NCBI GenBank assembly: GCA_902620525.1
Contig: CACNIK010000007.1
Location: 1 to 51,147, forward strand
Direction: 5' to 3'
DNA from: an uncultured Pelagibacteraceae bacterium
GTDB lineage: Bacteria > Pseudomonadota > Alphaproteobacteria > Pelagibacterales > Pelagibacteraceae
Length of the DNA stretch: 51,147 nt
In this document: one piece after another, positions 15,287-23,076 of the stretch
Layout: each line of letters starts with the position of its first letter
Numbering within the stretch: the stretch's first letter is position 1
Translations under genes and position numbers: made by a program
The notes under the pieces: model-generated
Database searches by the model: none
The model's input: only the letters and a program-made list of their open reading frames with translations
What the model was told of the DNA's origin: nothing

Positions 15287-16579
15287 ATGAAAAAATACTT
15301 AGGATATTTCTTTGCTGGAACAGCAGTGTACTTCGGTTTTGCAGGACTTGGATATGCCGAGACAACTGTATCAGCAGAGACTCAATATATATTTAATACC
15401 CTATTATTTTTAATGTCAGGTTTCTTAGTCATGTGGATGGCAGCCGGATTTACAATGTTAGAATCAGGTTTAGTAACATCCAAAAGTGTCTCAGCAATCT
15501 GTGCTAAAAATATAGGTCTTTATTCAATCGCAGGATTAATGTTCTGGTTGGTTGGATACAATTTAGCTTATGGTATCCCAGAAGGTGGATATATAGGATC
15601 ATTTACTCCATGGAGTGATGGATCTGCAGTAGATACTGGTTATTCAGACGGATCAGATTGGTTTTTCCAAATGGTATTCTGTGCAACAACAATGTCTATT
15701 GTATCTGGAACATTAGCTGAAAGAATTAAAATTTGGCCGTTCTTCTTATTTGCTGCAATTTTAACTGGAATAATTTATCCAATTGAAATGGGCTGGCAAT
15801 GGGGCGGTGGATGGTTATCAGCTGCTGGATTTTCAGATTTTGCTGGTTCAACATTAGTACATGCCGCTGGTGGAGCTGCCGCTTTAGCAGGAGCAATTGT
15901 ACTAGGTGCAAGAACTGGTAGATTTAGTTCAAGCGGTGGAGTTAAAGCGATGACACCATTTGCTGCATCATCAATTCCGTTAGCAACACTTGGAGTATTT
16001 ATACTTTGGTTAGGTTGGTTCGGATTTAATGGTGGTTCACAATTAGCTGCAGGTACATTTGATGATGTAACCTCAGTTGCAACAATTTACATTAATACAA
16101 ACTTAGCTGCCGGCGGTGGAGTGATGACTGCTGCAGTAATTTCAAGATTACTTGGTGGTAAAACAGACGTAGTAATGATGCTAAACGGTGCGATTGCAGG
16201 TTTAGTAGCAATTACAGCAGAACCATTAACACCAAGTCCATTAGCTGCAATATTCATTGGAGCAATTGGTGGATTAGTAATGTATTTCTCAACAAAACTT
16301 CTATTTAAGTTAAAAATAGATGATGTAGTTGGAGCGATCCCAGCCCACTTAGTTGCTGGAGTTTGGGGTACATTAGCAGTTCCATTAACTAATGGAGACG
16401 TTTCTTTTGGAGCTCAATTCCTAGGAACAATTTCAATTGTGGTATTTGTTTTTGTAGTATCACTAATAGTGTTCCAAATTATGAAAGCTACAATCGGTCT
16501 AAGAATCAGTAAAGAAGCCGAAAGACTTGGAACTGATAAAGCTGAAGTAGGAGTTGTCGCTTACGGTATAAGGGACTAA
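15287..16579 (+). CDS. amtB: Ammonium transporter
   Basis: 430 residues with a cleavable signal (ending about GLGYAE) and eleven membrane helices. Family motifs: FLVMWMAAGFTMLESG near residue 45, DFAGSTLVHAAGG near 185, and WLGWFGFNGGS near 240. The cytoplasmic tail (KEAERLGTDKAEVGV) is the usual AmtB end. No glnK gene adjoins, unlike the common glnK-amtB pair. Upstream is a clear site AAGGGAG. It is followed by a strong terminator, so it is probably a single-gene transcript. Confidence 0.96.
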   Translation: MKKYLGYFFAGTAVYFGFAGLGYAETTVSAETQYIFNTLLFLMSGFLVMWMAAGFTMLESGLVTSKSVSAICAKNIGLYSIAGLMFWLVGYNLAYGIPEGGYIGSFTPWSDGSAVDTGYSDGSDWFFQMVFCATTMSIVSGTLAERIKIWPFFLFAAILTGIIYPIEMGWQWGGGWLSAAGFSDFAGSTLVHAAGGAAALAGAIVLGARTGRFSSSGGVKAMTPFAASSIPLATLGVFILWLGWFGFNGGSQLAAGTFDDVTSVATIYINTNLAAGGGVMTAAVISRLLGGKTDVVMMLNGAIAGLVAITAEPLTPSPLAAIFIGAIGGLVMYFSTKLLFKLKIDDVVGAIPAHLVAGVWGTLAVPLTNGDVSFGAQFLGTISIVVFVFVVSLIVFQIMKATIGLRISKEAERLGTDKAEVGVVAYGIRD

Positions 16580-16622
16580 AACTTCTTATCTTATCTCCTC
16601 CCTCGTTAGTTGGAGAAAACTT

Positions 16623-16654
16623 AAGGCCCAGCCCCCCGCTGGGCCTTTTTTTTA
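16623..16654 (+). terminator. Strong intrinsic terminator after amtB
   Basis: A GC-rich stem AAGGCCCAGC / GCTGGGCCTT with a five-C loop, followed by an uninterrupted T-run. A textbook Rho-independent terminator and much more GC-rich than its surroundings. Confidence 0.93.
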
Positions 16655-16656
16655 TT

Positions 16657-17679
16657 TTAATCTTTGTTCATTTCCCACAGATCTTTGGCATTAATATTTG
16701 GAGATAATCCAAACACTGAATTTACGTTAGTGCAATGCAAAGCTAATGAGGGAATAGGAGAAAAACAGTTTTCTTTATCATAAATACTATGCAATATAGT
16801 TTCATAAGGCTCGTGCTCAATTTCACCCATCTTTAATAGATCACTGTAATACTTATTGATCATTTTTTTACTAGTCAGAAATGTTAGCAGAGACTCTTTT
16901 ACAGATCTCCAATGATTTTTTTGGCCAATTAAAACATTAGTAGATTGATTTTTTTGGTAAAGATAAGGGTAATCTACTGGAACTATAAATATTTCATCTT
17001 TCAAAATAGTAGAAAATTTCTCATAAGCGGATATCATCTCTGAAATACTTTCATCGTCATGGATGTAATCATCCTCTACGAAATAAACCAGGTCATCAAG
17101 ATCTTTTGCTAGCTCAAAAGATTTGATTATACTTGCCATTGTTGATTTCATATTATTTTCAATTTGATAATTATTTCTTTTAATAATTTTTATTCTTTTT
17201 AAATACTCATTTAAATTTAGGTATATGATATTAAATTTTAATTTTGAATTTTTTAAAAGCCTTTCAATTATGGCCATGTCTTCTTTAGGGGAACCAGCAT
17301 CTATAATTGTTATATTAAAACTTATATTACTCTTTTCCTTTGATGCTTTTTTAATACTTTTTATTAATGAATTGATAGTTCTCATCGTATATTCTGATTT
17401 TGGTTGTTCGAATATTCTCTTTTTATTTTGAGAGACTAAATTCACTGAAGTACATGTTTTTAAAATAATATCAAAATTTTGAACTTTTCTTGTAATTTTT
17501 ACTTCTCCTAAAGGCAATGTAATAGATTTTCTTCCGCTTATTGAAGGATTTTTAAGATTCTTAGATGTCACAAAAGACATATCAGCTTGATCAATAAGCT
17601 CGTAACCCAATAGTCTAGACAATTTTACAAAAAGTTTTTTAAAAATTCCTTTTTTTTTTGTGTTATTTATTTGTCTCAT
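16657..17679 (-). CDS. Glycosyltransferase-like protein
   Basis: 340 residues, no signal peptide or membrane segment. The middle resembles a GT-A fold: NITIIDAGSPKEDMAIIERLL as the nucleotide-sugar side and YFVEDDYIHDDESISEM as an acidic DxD-like metal motif near residue 218. A C-terminal HCTNVNSVF could be catalytic or binding. The sugar and acceptor are unknown. It stands alone, convergent with amtB and divergent from the rhodanese gene. Confidence 0.6.
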   Translation of the reverse strand: MRQINNTKKKGIFKKLFVKLSRLLGYELIDQADMSFVTSKNLKNPSISGRKSITLPLGEVKITRKVQNFDIILKTCTSVNLVSQNKKRIFEQPKSEYTMRTINSLIKSIKKASKEKSNISFNITIIDAGSPKEDMAIIERLLKNSKLKFNIIYLNLNEYLKRIKIIKRNNYQIENNMKSTMASIIKSFELAKDLDDLVYFVEDDYIHDDESISEMISAYEKFSTILKDEIFIVPVDYPYLYQKNQSTNVLIGQKNHWRSVKESLLTFLTSKKMINKYYSDLLKMGEIEHEPYETILHSIYDKENCFSPIPSLALHCTNVNSVFGLSPNINAKDLWEMNKD

Positions 17680-17712
17680 TGCAATTTAATTATTATCTAA
17701 TATCTTACTATC

Positions 17713-18111
17713 ATGAATATAAAAACATCTAAAGAACTTGTTGATGAAGCCAACAAAGAAATAAAAGTTTTAAGCGCTGAAGAAGTTAAGTCTTCTTATG
17801 AAAAAGGAGATATAACTTTAATAGATATAAGGGATATCAGAGAATTATGGAAAGAAGGTACTATTAAAAACTCAATTCATATTCCTCGAGGTATGTTGGA
17901 GTTTTGGTTAGATCCACAAAGTTCTTATTTTCAAGAAAAAAAAATTGGTGACATGAAAAATATCGTTTTGTTCTGTGCTTTAGGATTTAGATCAGCGCTC
18001 GCTACTAAAGCTCTTAAAGATATGGGCTTTAAAAATGTTGCAAATGCATCCGGAGGATTCGATGCGTTAAAAAACGTGGGTCTTGATGTAGTAAATAAAG
18101 AGAGAAAATAA
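17713..18111 (+). CDS. Rhodanese-domain sulfurtransferase
   Basis: 132 residues, a single rhodanese domain: VKSSYEKGDITLIDIRD, IPRGMLEFWLD, and the active-site loop FCALGFRSALA with catalytic Cys near residue 96. It transfers sulfane sulfur; donor and acceptor are unknown. The GRSA-like loop suggests a class with small-protein or thiosulfate donors. It is convergent with the isomerase gene with no gap. Confidence 0.9.
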   Translation: MNIKTSKELVDEANKEIKVLSAEEVKSSYEKGDITLIDIRDIRELWKEGTIKNSIHIPRGMLEFWLDPQSSYFQEKKIGDMKNIVLFCALGFRSALATKALKDMGFKNVANASGGFDALKNVGLDVVNKERK

Positions 18112-18699
18112 TTATTTCACTGCTTCTGCAATGGCGTATTGAAGCCTGTCTTGACCCCAAAAAATTTTATCTTTTACTATAAAAGTCGGAGCACCGAAAA
18201 TTCCTTTTTTATATGCATCATTAGTTTTTGATCTTAATTGATCTTTAATATTTTGACTTTGTGCTCTCAAAACAAAAGTTTTTGGATTTACATCTATATT
18301 CTTTAAGATTTTTTCAATTACAATATCATCATTCATGTTAAGACCGTCGCTCCAAATAGCACTAAATATTTTATCAATATATAATTCTTTAATACCATCT
18401 TCCGCAGCAACAAAAACGCCTCTCATTAGATTTAAACTTTTAATCGGGAAATAGGAATTAAACTTAAAATTTATTTTATTTTTTTCAGCGACCATCTTAC
18501 AATCTCTTATCATAAATTTAGCTTTAGAAGGTATGAACGCTGGAGCTTTAATATCATGTAAGTTATGAAGTCCACCTAATAGAATAGGTTGGTAATTAAT
18601 TTTAAACATATATTCTTTTTCAATTTTTTTTATTTTATTATGCGCAATAAATGCATATGGGCTAATAAAATCAAAATAAAAATCAAAAGATTTATTCAT
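18112..18699 (-). CDS. DsbA-family oxidoreductase, 2-hydroxychromene-2-carboxylate isomerase-like
   Basis: 195 residues: FDFYFDFISPYAFIAH at the N-terminus (Ser in the thiol position), QPILLGGLHN, and GAPTFIVKDKIFWGQDRL at the C-terminus, all typical of the HCCA isomerase/kappa GST group. These are glutathione-dependent isomerases acting on aromatic breakdown products, but many marine members have unknown substrates. The start overlaps the ABA4-like gene by 8 bases. Confidence 0.85.
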   Translation of the reverse strand: MNKSFDFYFDFISPYAFIAHNKIKKIEKEYMFKINYQPILLGGLHNLHDIKAPAFIPSKAKFMIRDCKMVAEKNKINFKFNSYFPIKSLNLMRGVFVAAEDGIKELYIDKIFSAIWSDGLNMNDDIVIEKILKNIDVNPKTFVLRAQSQNIKDQLRSKTNDAYKKGIFGAPTFIVKDKIFWGQDRLQYAIAEAVK

Positions 18700-19162
18700 T
18701 TAGTGAAATTTTTCTAGCAAAGAAAACTCTAATTACCCAATATACAAAAATTCCAAGTGGACCAGTAAAATAGGTAATTATTAATGATAAAGCAGTTAAA
18801 AACTTTGGAATCGAATATCTCATCGAATCTCTCGCGATCCATGCACCCACAAACAAACTGATTGAAAGAAAATGCAACCAAAAAATTAATAGGAAATTTT
18901 CGTCAGAAAAAATTGCATAAAGATTTTCAATTCCTAAATAAAGTCCAAATCCATCAAAAAAATTTTCATTTAAATAGATTTGATAAACGACAAATATATA
19001 GGCAATACCAAGTATTAAAGGAATTATAACAGAATGTACTAAAAAGCGTGTAATCGTACTATTTGGTGCCAATAGCAAAAGTAACCAAAAAGGTATAACT
19101 CCCCAATTAGAAAAAAGAAATATGTTTTCTAAAGTTAGATATTCTTCAATGTTATTTATCAT
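18692..19162 (-). CDS. ABA4-like membrane protein (DUF4281)
   Basis: 156 residues, four membrane helices. LENIFLFSNWGVIPFWLLL near the start and WLHFLSISLFVGAWIARDS in the third helix match the DUF4281/ABA4 family. The plant member is needed for neoxanthin formation; bacterial roles are unknown. It is coupled to the isomerase gene by an 8-base overlap, and divergent from recX with 23 bases between the starts. Confidence 0.75.
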   Translation of the reverse strand: MINNIEEYLTLENIFLFSNWGVIPFWLLLLLAPNSTITRFLVHSVIIPLILGIAYIFVVYQIYLNENFFDGFGLYLGIENLYAIFSDENFLLIFWLHFLSISLFVGAWIARDSMRYSIPKFLTALSLIITYFTGPLGIFVYWVIRVFFARKISLNE

Positions 19163-19185
19163 TTAAAATAATATAGTATATTAGA

Positions 19186-19749
19186 ATGATGAATCCCACA
19201 TCTAATAAAAAAGATTTTGATGACCTTAGCACAACTTTAAAGGACCTAGCTTTTTCATACATTGAGAAATATAGCCCGTCAAAACAACAGCTCAAAGTAT
19301 ACTTAATGAAAAAAATTTTGATAAAATTTAAAAGCACAAAGTCAAAAAAAGAAATCTCAGATTTAATAGACAAAGTTCTCGTTAACCTGGAACAAAATAA
19401 ATTTTTAAATGACGAATTATATTCAGATTCAAAATCAAGATCGTTATTGAGAAGAGGTTATTCATTAAATAAAATTAATCAATCTCTTAGAATGAAGGGA
19501 ATAGATCAAAAATTTATTAAACAAAGTATAGAAAAAATTAAAAATAAAGAAATAGAGCCTGATTTTGTCTCAGCGCTTAAGCTTTGTAAACGAAGGCGAA
19601 TTGGAGCGATAAGACCAAATGCTAACAGAGAGCTTTTTTATAAAAAAGATATGGGAGTTCTTGCTAGAGCTGGATTTGATTACGATTTATCAAAAAGAGT
19701 TCTAAATTTAGATCAAGAAGAATTTCAAAAATTAATTAAAATTATCTGA
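19186..19749 (+). CDS. recX: RecX-family regulatory protein
   Basis: 187 residues made of three-helix repeats: AFSYIEKYSPSKQQLKVYL, LNDELYSDSKSRSLLRRGYS, and KLCKRRRIGAI near the C-terminus. RecX modulates RecA filaments. recA is not in the window, so this is an unlinked copy. The tail overlaps the small membrane protein gene on the opposite strand by 18 bases. Confidence 0.85.
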   Translation: MMNPTSNKKDFDDLSTTLKDLAFSYIEKYSPSKQQLKVYLMKKILIKFKSTKSKKEISDLIDKVLVNLEQNKFLNDELYSDSKSRSLLRRGYSLNKINQSLRMKGIDQKFIKQSIEKIKNKEIEPDFVSALKLCKRRRIGAIRPNANRELFYKKDMGVLARAGFDYDLSKRVLNLDQEEFQKLIKII

Positions 19750-19869
19750 TTTTTTTTCGTCTTCAACTAACTGATCAATTTTTCTTTTTAAAGCATTTCT
19801 CACTAACACAAAAACAATTAAACCAAAAATTGCTACAGATATTATTATAATTAAAATTGTTTTAATCAT
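19732..19869 (-). CDS. 45-residue single-helix membrane protein
   Basis: ATG at 19869 to TAA at 19732-19734. One hydrophobic helix (ILIIIISVAIFGLIVFVLV) followed by a charged tail (RNALKRKIDQLVEDEKK). Its start overlaps the cysQ stop by 8 bases, so it is the third gene of the DUF3553-cysQ operon. No family recognised; likely an inner-membrane protein with a cytoplasmic tail. Confidence 0.6.
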   Translation of the reverse strand: MIKTILIIIISVAIFGLIVFVLVRNALKRKIDQLVEDEKKSDNFN

Positions 19870-20638
19870 TCAAATTTTTTGATCTCAACATTAACAAACT
19901 CGGATTTTTATAATCTTCTTTTCCATATAAAAAAGGTTTGTTGTCCAGAGTAGTTATAATTGCTCCTGCATTTTCTGCAACAGCATGTCCAGCGGCATAA
20001 TCCCATTCATGCGCTCGTTCTTTTACCGCATAAATATCAAAAGTACCATCTGCAATAAGACAAAATTTATATGAACTTGCAACTTTTGTGATATTTGAAA
20101 CTTTGTACTCTCTCAATTTATTCATTATTGTTTCAGATGGTTTACTAGTGCTAGAAACAGCAATTATATTGTCTCTTTTAGTTTTTTTTTTACAATTAAT
20201 TATTTCTTTAGTTTTGTTGTTTATAACAAAGCTTTTGCTTGCTCCATAAGAGTAAAATAATTGATTTTTTTTTGGAACGCCAACTAAACCTATAACAGGT
20301 TTTTTATTAATCACTAACGCAGCATTTAAAGTGTATTCATCTTTTCCAGAAATATATTCTTTTGTACCATCAATTGGGTCAATTAACCAAAAAACAGTGT
20401 TTTTATTTTTTTCTTTTATATTAACAGTTTCCTCTGAAATAATAGGAATGTCCGGTGTTAGTTGCATGATTTTTTTACTTATTATCTCATTAACTTTTAA
20501 ATCTCCATTACTAACTGGTGATCCATCTTCTTTGATTTCAATCTTTAATCCTTTTTTATACAAATCTATCGACTCTTGGCCAGCTTCTTCAAAAATAGGA
20601 ATTAGTTCTTCAGCAATCTTTTTATAATCAATTTTCAA
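19862..20638 (-). CDS. cysQ: 3'(2'),5'-bisphosphate nucleotidase CysQ
   Basis: 258 residues of the inositol-phosphatase superfamily: SEE motif near residue 68, WLIDPIDGTKEYISG near 83, and EWDYAAGHAVAENAGA near 213. It removes phosphate from PAP (and PAPS). The start is a TTG overlapping the stop of the upstream DUF3553 gene; the next ATG would delete the N-terminal domain, so TTG is chosen. It sits between two short genes in one operon. Confidence 0.92.
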   Translation of the reverse strand: MKIDYKKIAEELIPIFEEAGQESIDLYKKGLKIEIKEDGSPVSNGDLKVNEIISKKIMQLTPDIPIISEETVNIKEKNKNTVFWLIDPIDGTKEYISGKDEYTLNAALVINKKPVIGLVGVPKKNQLFYSYGASKSFVINNKTKEIINCKKKTKRDNIIAVSSTSKPSETIMNKLREYKVSNITKVASSYKFCLIADGTFDIYAVKERAHEWDYAAGHAVAENAGAIITTLDNKPFLYGKEDYKNPSLLMLRSKNLND

Positions 20639-20807
20639 TTATATTTACCTTTTCTAAAATTATGTGATTTACATCTATAACTTGTTTACCGCTATTCTGG
20701 AAATTAACTGTTATTTTATTTTTTATAATCGATTGTATTTGTCCTGTGCCCCATTCTTTATTCCTAGGGTTTATAACGAAATCGCCTGGCTCAAGATCAA
20801 ATTGCAT
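20628..20807 (-). CDS. DUF3553 small protein
   Basis: 59 residues, ATG at 20807 to TGA at 20628-20630. The sequence FDLEPGDFVINPRNKEWGTG followed by GQIQSII and KITVNFQNSGKQ matches the small alphaproteobacterial DUF3553 family, an SH3-like beta fold by appearance. Its stop overlaps the TTG start of cysQ. Function unknown. Confidence 0.8.
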   Translation of the reverse strand: MQFDLEPGDFVINPRNKEWGTGQIQSIIKNKITVNFQNSGKQVIDVNHIILEKVNIIEN

Positions 20808-20844
20808 TATGGAAATTAAATAATATATATAATATATACTTTAT

Positions 20845-21975
20845 ATGATCAATTCACTAGGAATAAATAAACCGAAAAAAAAAACAAAAGTGGTTGTAGC
20901 TATGTCAGGAGGCGTTGACTCCTCAGTAGTAGCAGGATTAATGAAAGAAGAAGGGTATGACGTCACTGGAATTACTTTAAAATTGTATGATGATGCTAAG
21001 TCCTCAAAAGAAGGTAGACAATGTTGTGCAGGACAAGACATTTTGGATGCAAAAAGAGTTTCTGAGCAATTAAATATAAAACATGAAATTTTGTATTATC
21101 AACAAAAATTTAAAAAAGAAGTTATAGATAATTTTGTAGATAGTTACTCATCCGGCGAAACACCAATACCTTGTGTTCAATGCAATCAAACAGTAAAATT
21201 TAGAGATTTATTTAAATATTCAAAAGATCTAAAAGCAGATGCTTTAATAACAGGTCATTATATCAAAAGAGTTCAAAATAATGGAAAAAGCGCTATGTAT
21301 AGAGCTAAAGATTTTTCAAGAGATCAAAGCTATTTTTTATTTAGCACAAAACAAGACCAACTTAATTTTTTGAGGTTTCCTTTGGGAGATATTGAAAAAA
21401 CAGAAACAAGAGATATAGCAAAAAAACTCAATCTTAATGTGGCCGAAAAACCGGATAGCCAAGACATTTGTTTTGTCCCTAACGGCGACTATAGCTCAGT
21501 AATAAAAAAATTTAGACCAGAGTCTTTCAATCCTGGAAAGATAATAGATATCAAAGGAAAAGAAATAGGACAACATGACGGGATAATTAATTACACTATT
21601 GGACAAAGAAGGGGCATTAAAATCGCTGATAAAGATCCGCTTTATGTAATAAAAATTGACAACAACAATAATACTATAGTTGTTGGCCCAAAGGAGGCCT
21701 TAAAAATAAATAAAATAATTTTGAGAGAATTAAATATTTTAGGAAGTAAGAGTGAGTTAGAAAAAGAAATTAAAATTAAAGTTAGATCTACTGGAAAGTT
21801 ACTCAGAGCCAAAGTAAAAATAAATGCTAGTAAAGCTGAAGTAAATATTTTGGACGGTGAAAGCGGCATTTCACCAGGCCAAGCTTGTGTATTTTATTTA
21901 AATGATGAAGCTGGGGATAAAGTTTTAGGCGGGGGATGGATCGATAAGACATTTAATAAAAATTTATCCACTTAA
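20845..21975 (+). CDS. mnmA: tRNA-specific 2-thiouridylase MnmA
   Basis: 376 residues. PP-loop ATP motif MSGGVDSSV near residue 20, catalytic Cys in PIPCVQCN near 108 and in [12 protein letters not shown] near 210, and the C-terminal SPGQACVFY barrel. It puts sulfur on U34 of Glu, Gln and Lys tRNAs. Divergent from the DUF3553 operon. The structured RNA region begins about 70 bases after its stop. Confidence 0.97.
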   Translation: MINSLGINKPKKKTKVVVAMSGGVDSSVVAGLMKEEGYDVTGITLKLYDDAKSSKEGRQCCAGQDILDAKRVSEQLNIKHEILYYQQKFKKEVIDNFVDSYSSGETPIPCVQCNQTVKFRDLFKYSKDLKADALITGHYIKRVQNNGKSAMYRAKDFSRDQSYFLFSTKQDQLNFLRFPLGDIEKTETRDIAKKLNLNVAEKPDSQDICFVPNGDYSSVIKKFRPESFNPGKIIDIKGKEIGQHDGIINYTIGQRRGIKIADKDPLYVIKIDNNNNTIVVGPKEALKINKIILRELNILGSKSELEKEIKIKVRSTGKLLRAKVKINASKAEVNILDGESGISPGQACVFYLNDEAGDKVLGGGWIDKTFNKNLST

Positions 21976-22042
21976 TCCACAAGCAAATTTAAGTCAACTA
22001 ATAAGTGATACAAATTTTTTTTAAATATGATTAAATGAAATT

Positions 22043-22214
22043 AATTAAGAGGCAACTCTTAACTGGCCAATTAAGGAAAAACCGAGAGGTTCAAGCTTAA
22101 AGGGCAGAAAGGTCAACTGAGTAGCGCTAAAATGGTTGATCGGGCTGGTTCGGCGGTAGCGCCTACAACGACGAACCGAAACTACTAAATTTCTGGGCGA
22201 AAGCCTAGAAATTT
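22043..22214 (+). ncRNA. Candidate structured RNA of unrecognised class
   Basis: A gene-free stretch between mnmA and the next gene that folds into at least five hairpins. TTAAGAG/CTCTTAA closed by GCAA (22045-22062). TTAAG/CTTAA enclosing AACC-GAGA-GGTT (22071-22100). GGTCAAC/GTTGATC (22111-22141). GGTTCG/CGAACC enclosing GGCG-GTAG-CGCC (22147-22177). A 12-base stem closed by GAAA (22187-22214). Three loops are GNRA tetraloops only when read on the plus strand, which sets the orientation. It has no coding potential that I can see, and it is richer in G and C than the flanks. I do not find tmRNA, RNase P, SRP or 6S signatures. Ends are approximate. Confidence 0.55.
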
Positions 22215-22917
22215 ATGTGGTTCTTCTCCAGAAAAAAAACGTTAGTAAGTAAAAAGTAATAACACCAACGAAATAATTCCATTCCAATGCATGTTTAAAA
22301 TGCGTATTGCCTTTAGTGACGAGTATAGGAAGACTTGCAAAGGCCACAATAACTAAAATTGAAACTAATATCATTTTAATTATAAGAATATTTTTATTCG
22401 TAAATTCAGTAATTTTTGATTTAATATTAAACAAATAATAAACTAGCATACCTTGAGCAATCAATTCAAATATAATAAATAAAAGTAATACGACTCTTCT
22501 AAATAACTTATAAAGTTGAATATCAAATTTAATCCCTAAAAAAATTGAATGAATGATTAAAAATATAGCTGACAATATCCCAAATAAACGAAATTTATAT
22601 TTAAAATTCTCTGTATTTTTTATTTTACAAATTAAATTATTGTTATTATTCCAATAGTAAAACAAAAGTATTCCAGTAATAATCATTGAAGGTTTAAAAA
22701 TTAAATATTGAGGAAAAGTTCTCGAAGCCCTGCTTATTGAGAGACTTCCATCTAAATAAGGAATTGAAAATCCCGATCTACCTATTTGATCAACAGTAAA
22801 AATAGTTCCATCTAACAGACTAGGATTGACAGATATAAAAAGACAAAGATTTATAGCTAGCAACGGTAGGAAAAAAATCCATAAACTTAGTTTACGGATT
22901 TGTTTTATTTCTTTCAT
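22213..22917 (-). CDS. Six-helix membrane protein, Frag1/DRAM/Sfk1-like
   Basis: 234 residues with about six hydrophobic helices. The layout resembles the Frag1/DRAM/Sfk1 (PGAP2-like) family: a periplasmic loop after helix 1 (TVDQIGRSGFSIPYLDGSL), and HALEWNYFVGVITFYLL before the last helix. No bacterial function is established and the family call is tentative. Its stop adjoins the candidate structured RNA, whose last stem overlaps it by 2 bases. It starts upstream of, and on the same strand as, nothing but the 27-residue peptide gene, 10 bases away. Confidence 0.5.
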   Translation of the reverse strand: MKEIKQIRKLSLWIFFLPLLAINLCLFISVNPSLLDGTIFTVDQIGRSGFSIPYLDGSLSISRASRTFPQYLIFKPSMIITGILLFYYWNNNNNLICKIKNTENFKYKFRLFGILSAIFLIIHSIFLGIKFDIQLYKLFRRVVLLLFIIFELIAQGMLVYYLFNIKSKITEFTNKNILIIKMILVSILVIVAFASLPILVTKGNTHFKHALEWNYFVGVITFYLLTFFFWRRTT

Positions 22918-22927
22918 TTATATTATT

Positions 22928-23011
22928 TTATTTACGTTTATTTCTTTTTCTTGCTCTTCTTTTTTTTGACCCTATTTTTCGTCTACCTCTATGTTTTTTT
23001 GGGTAACCCAT
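22928..23011 (-). CDS. 27-residue highly basic peptide
   Basis: ATG at 23011 to TAA at 22928-22930, reading MGYPKKHRGRRKIGSKKRR and ending NKRK; 16 of 27 residues are Lys or Arg. A perfect GGAGG site sits 7 bases before the ATG, which is strong by the standards of this window. The composition resembles tiny ribosome-bound peptides such as Thx or the COX24/AURKAIP1 tail, but I cannot assign it. Ten bases separate its stop from the next start on the same strand. Confidence 0.65.
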   Translation of the reverse strand: MGYPKKHRGRRKIGSKKRRARKRNKRK

Positions 23012-23076
23012 ATTTTTGCCTCCTTTTTTATATCTTAATTAAATAAACTTATATAAAGTTCACTTATACTCTTTTT

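Noticed and set aside
22043-22214. Two-piece tmRNA or a tRNA-like gene
   Set aside because: No T-arm, no CCA-ended acceptor pairing with a G-rich 5' end, and no tag frame ending in a hydrophobic Ala-Ala tail; the stem layout does not match.
23012-23076. SAM-type riboswitch before metC
   Set aside because: The gap is 65 bases, nearly all A/T, and shared with a divergent gene; no conserved riboswitch core is visible.
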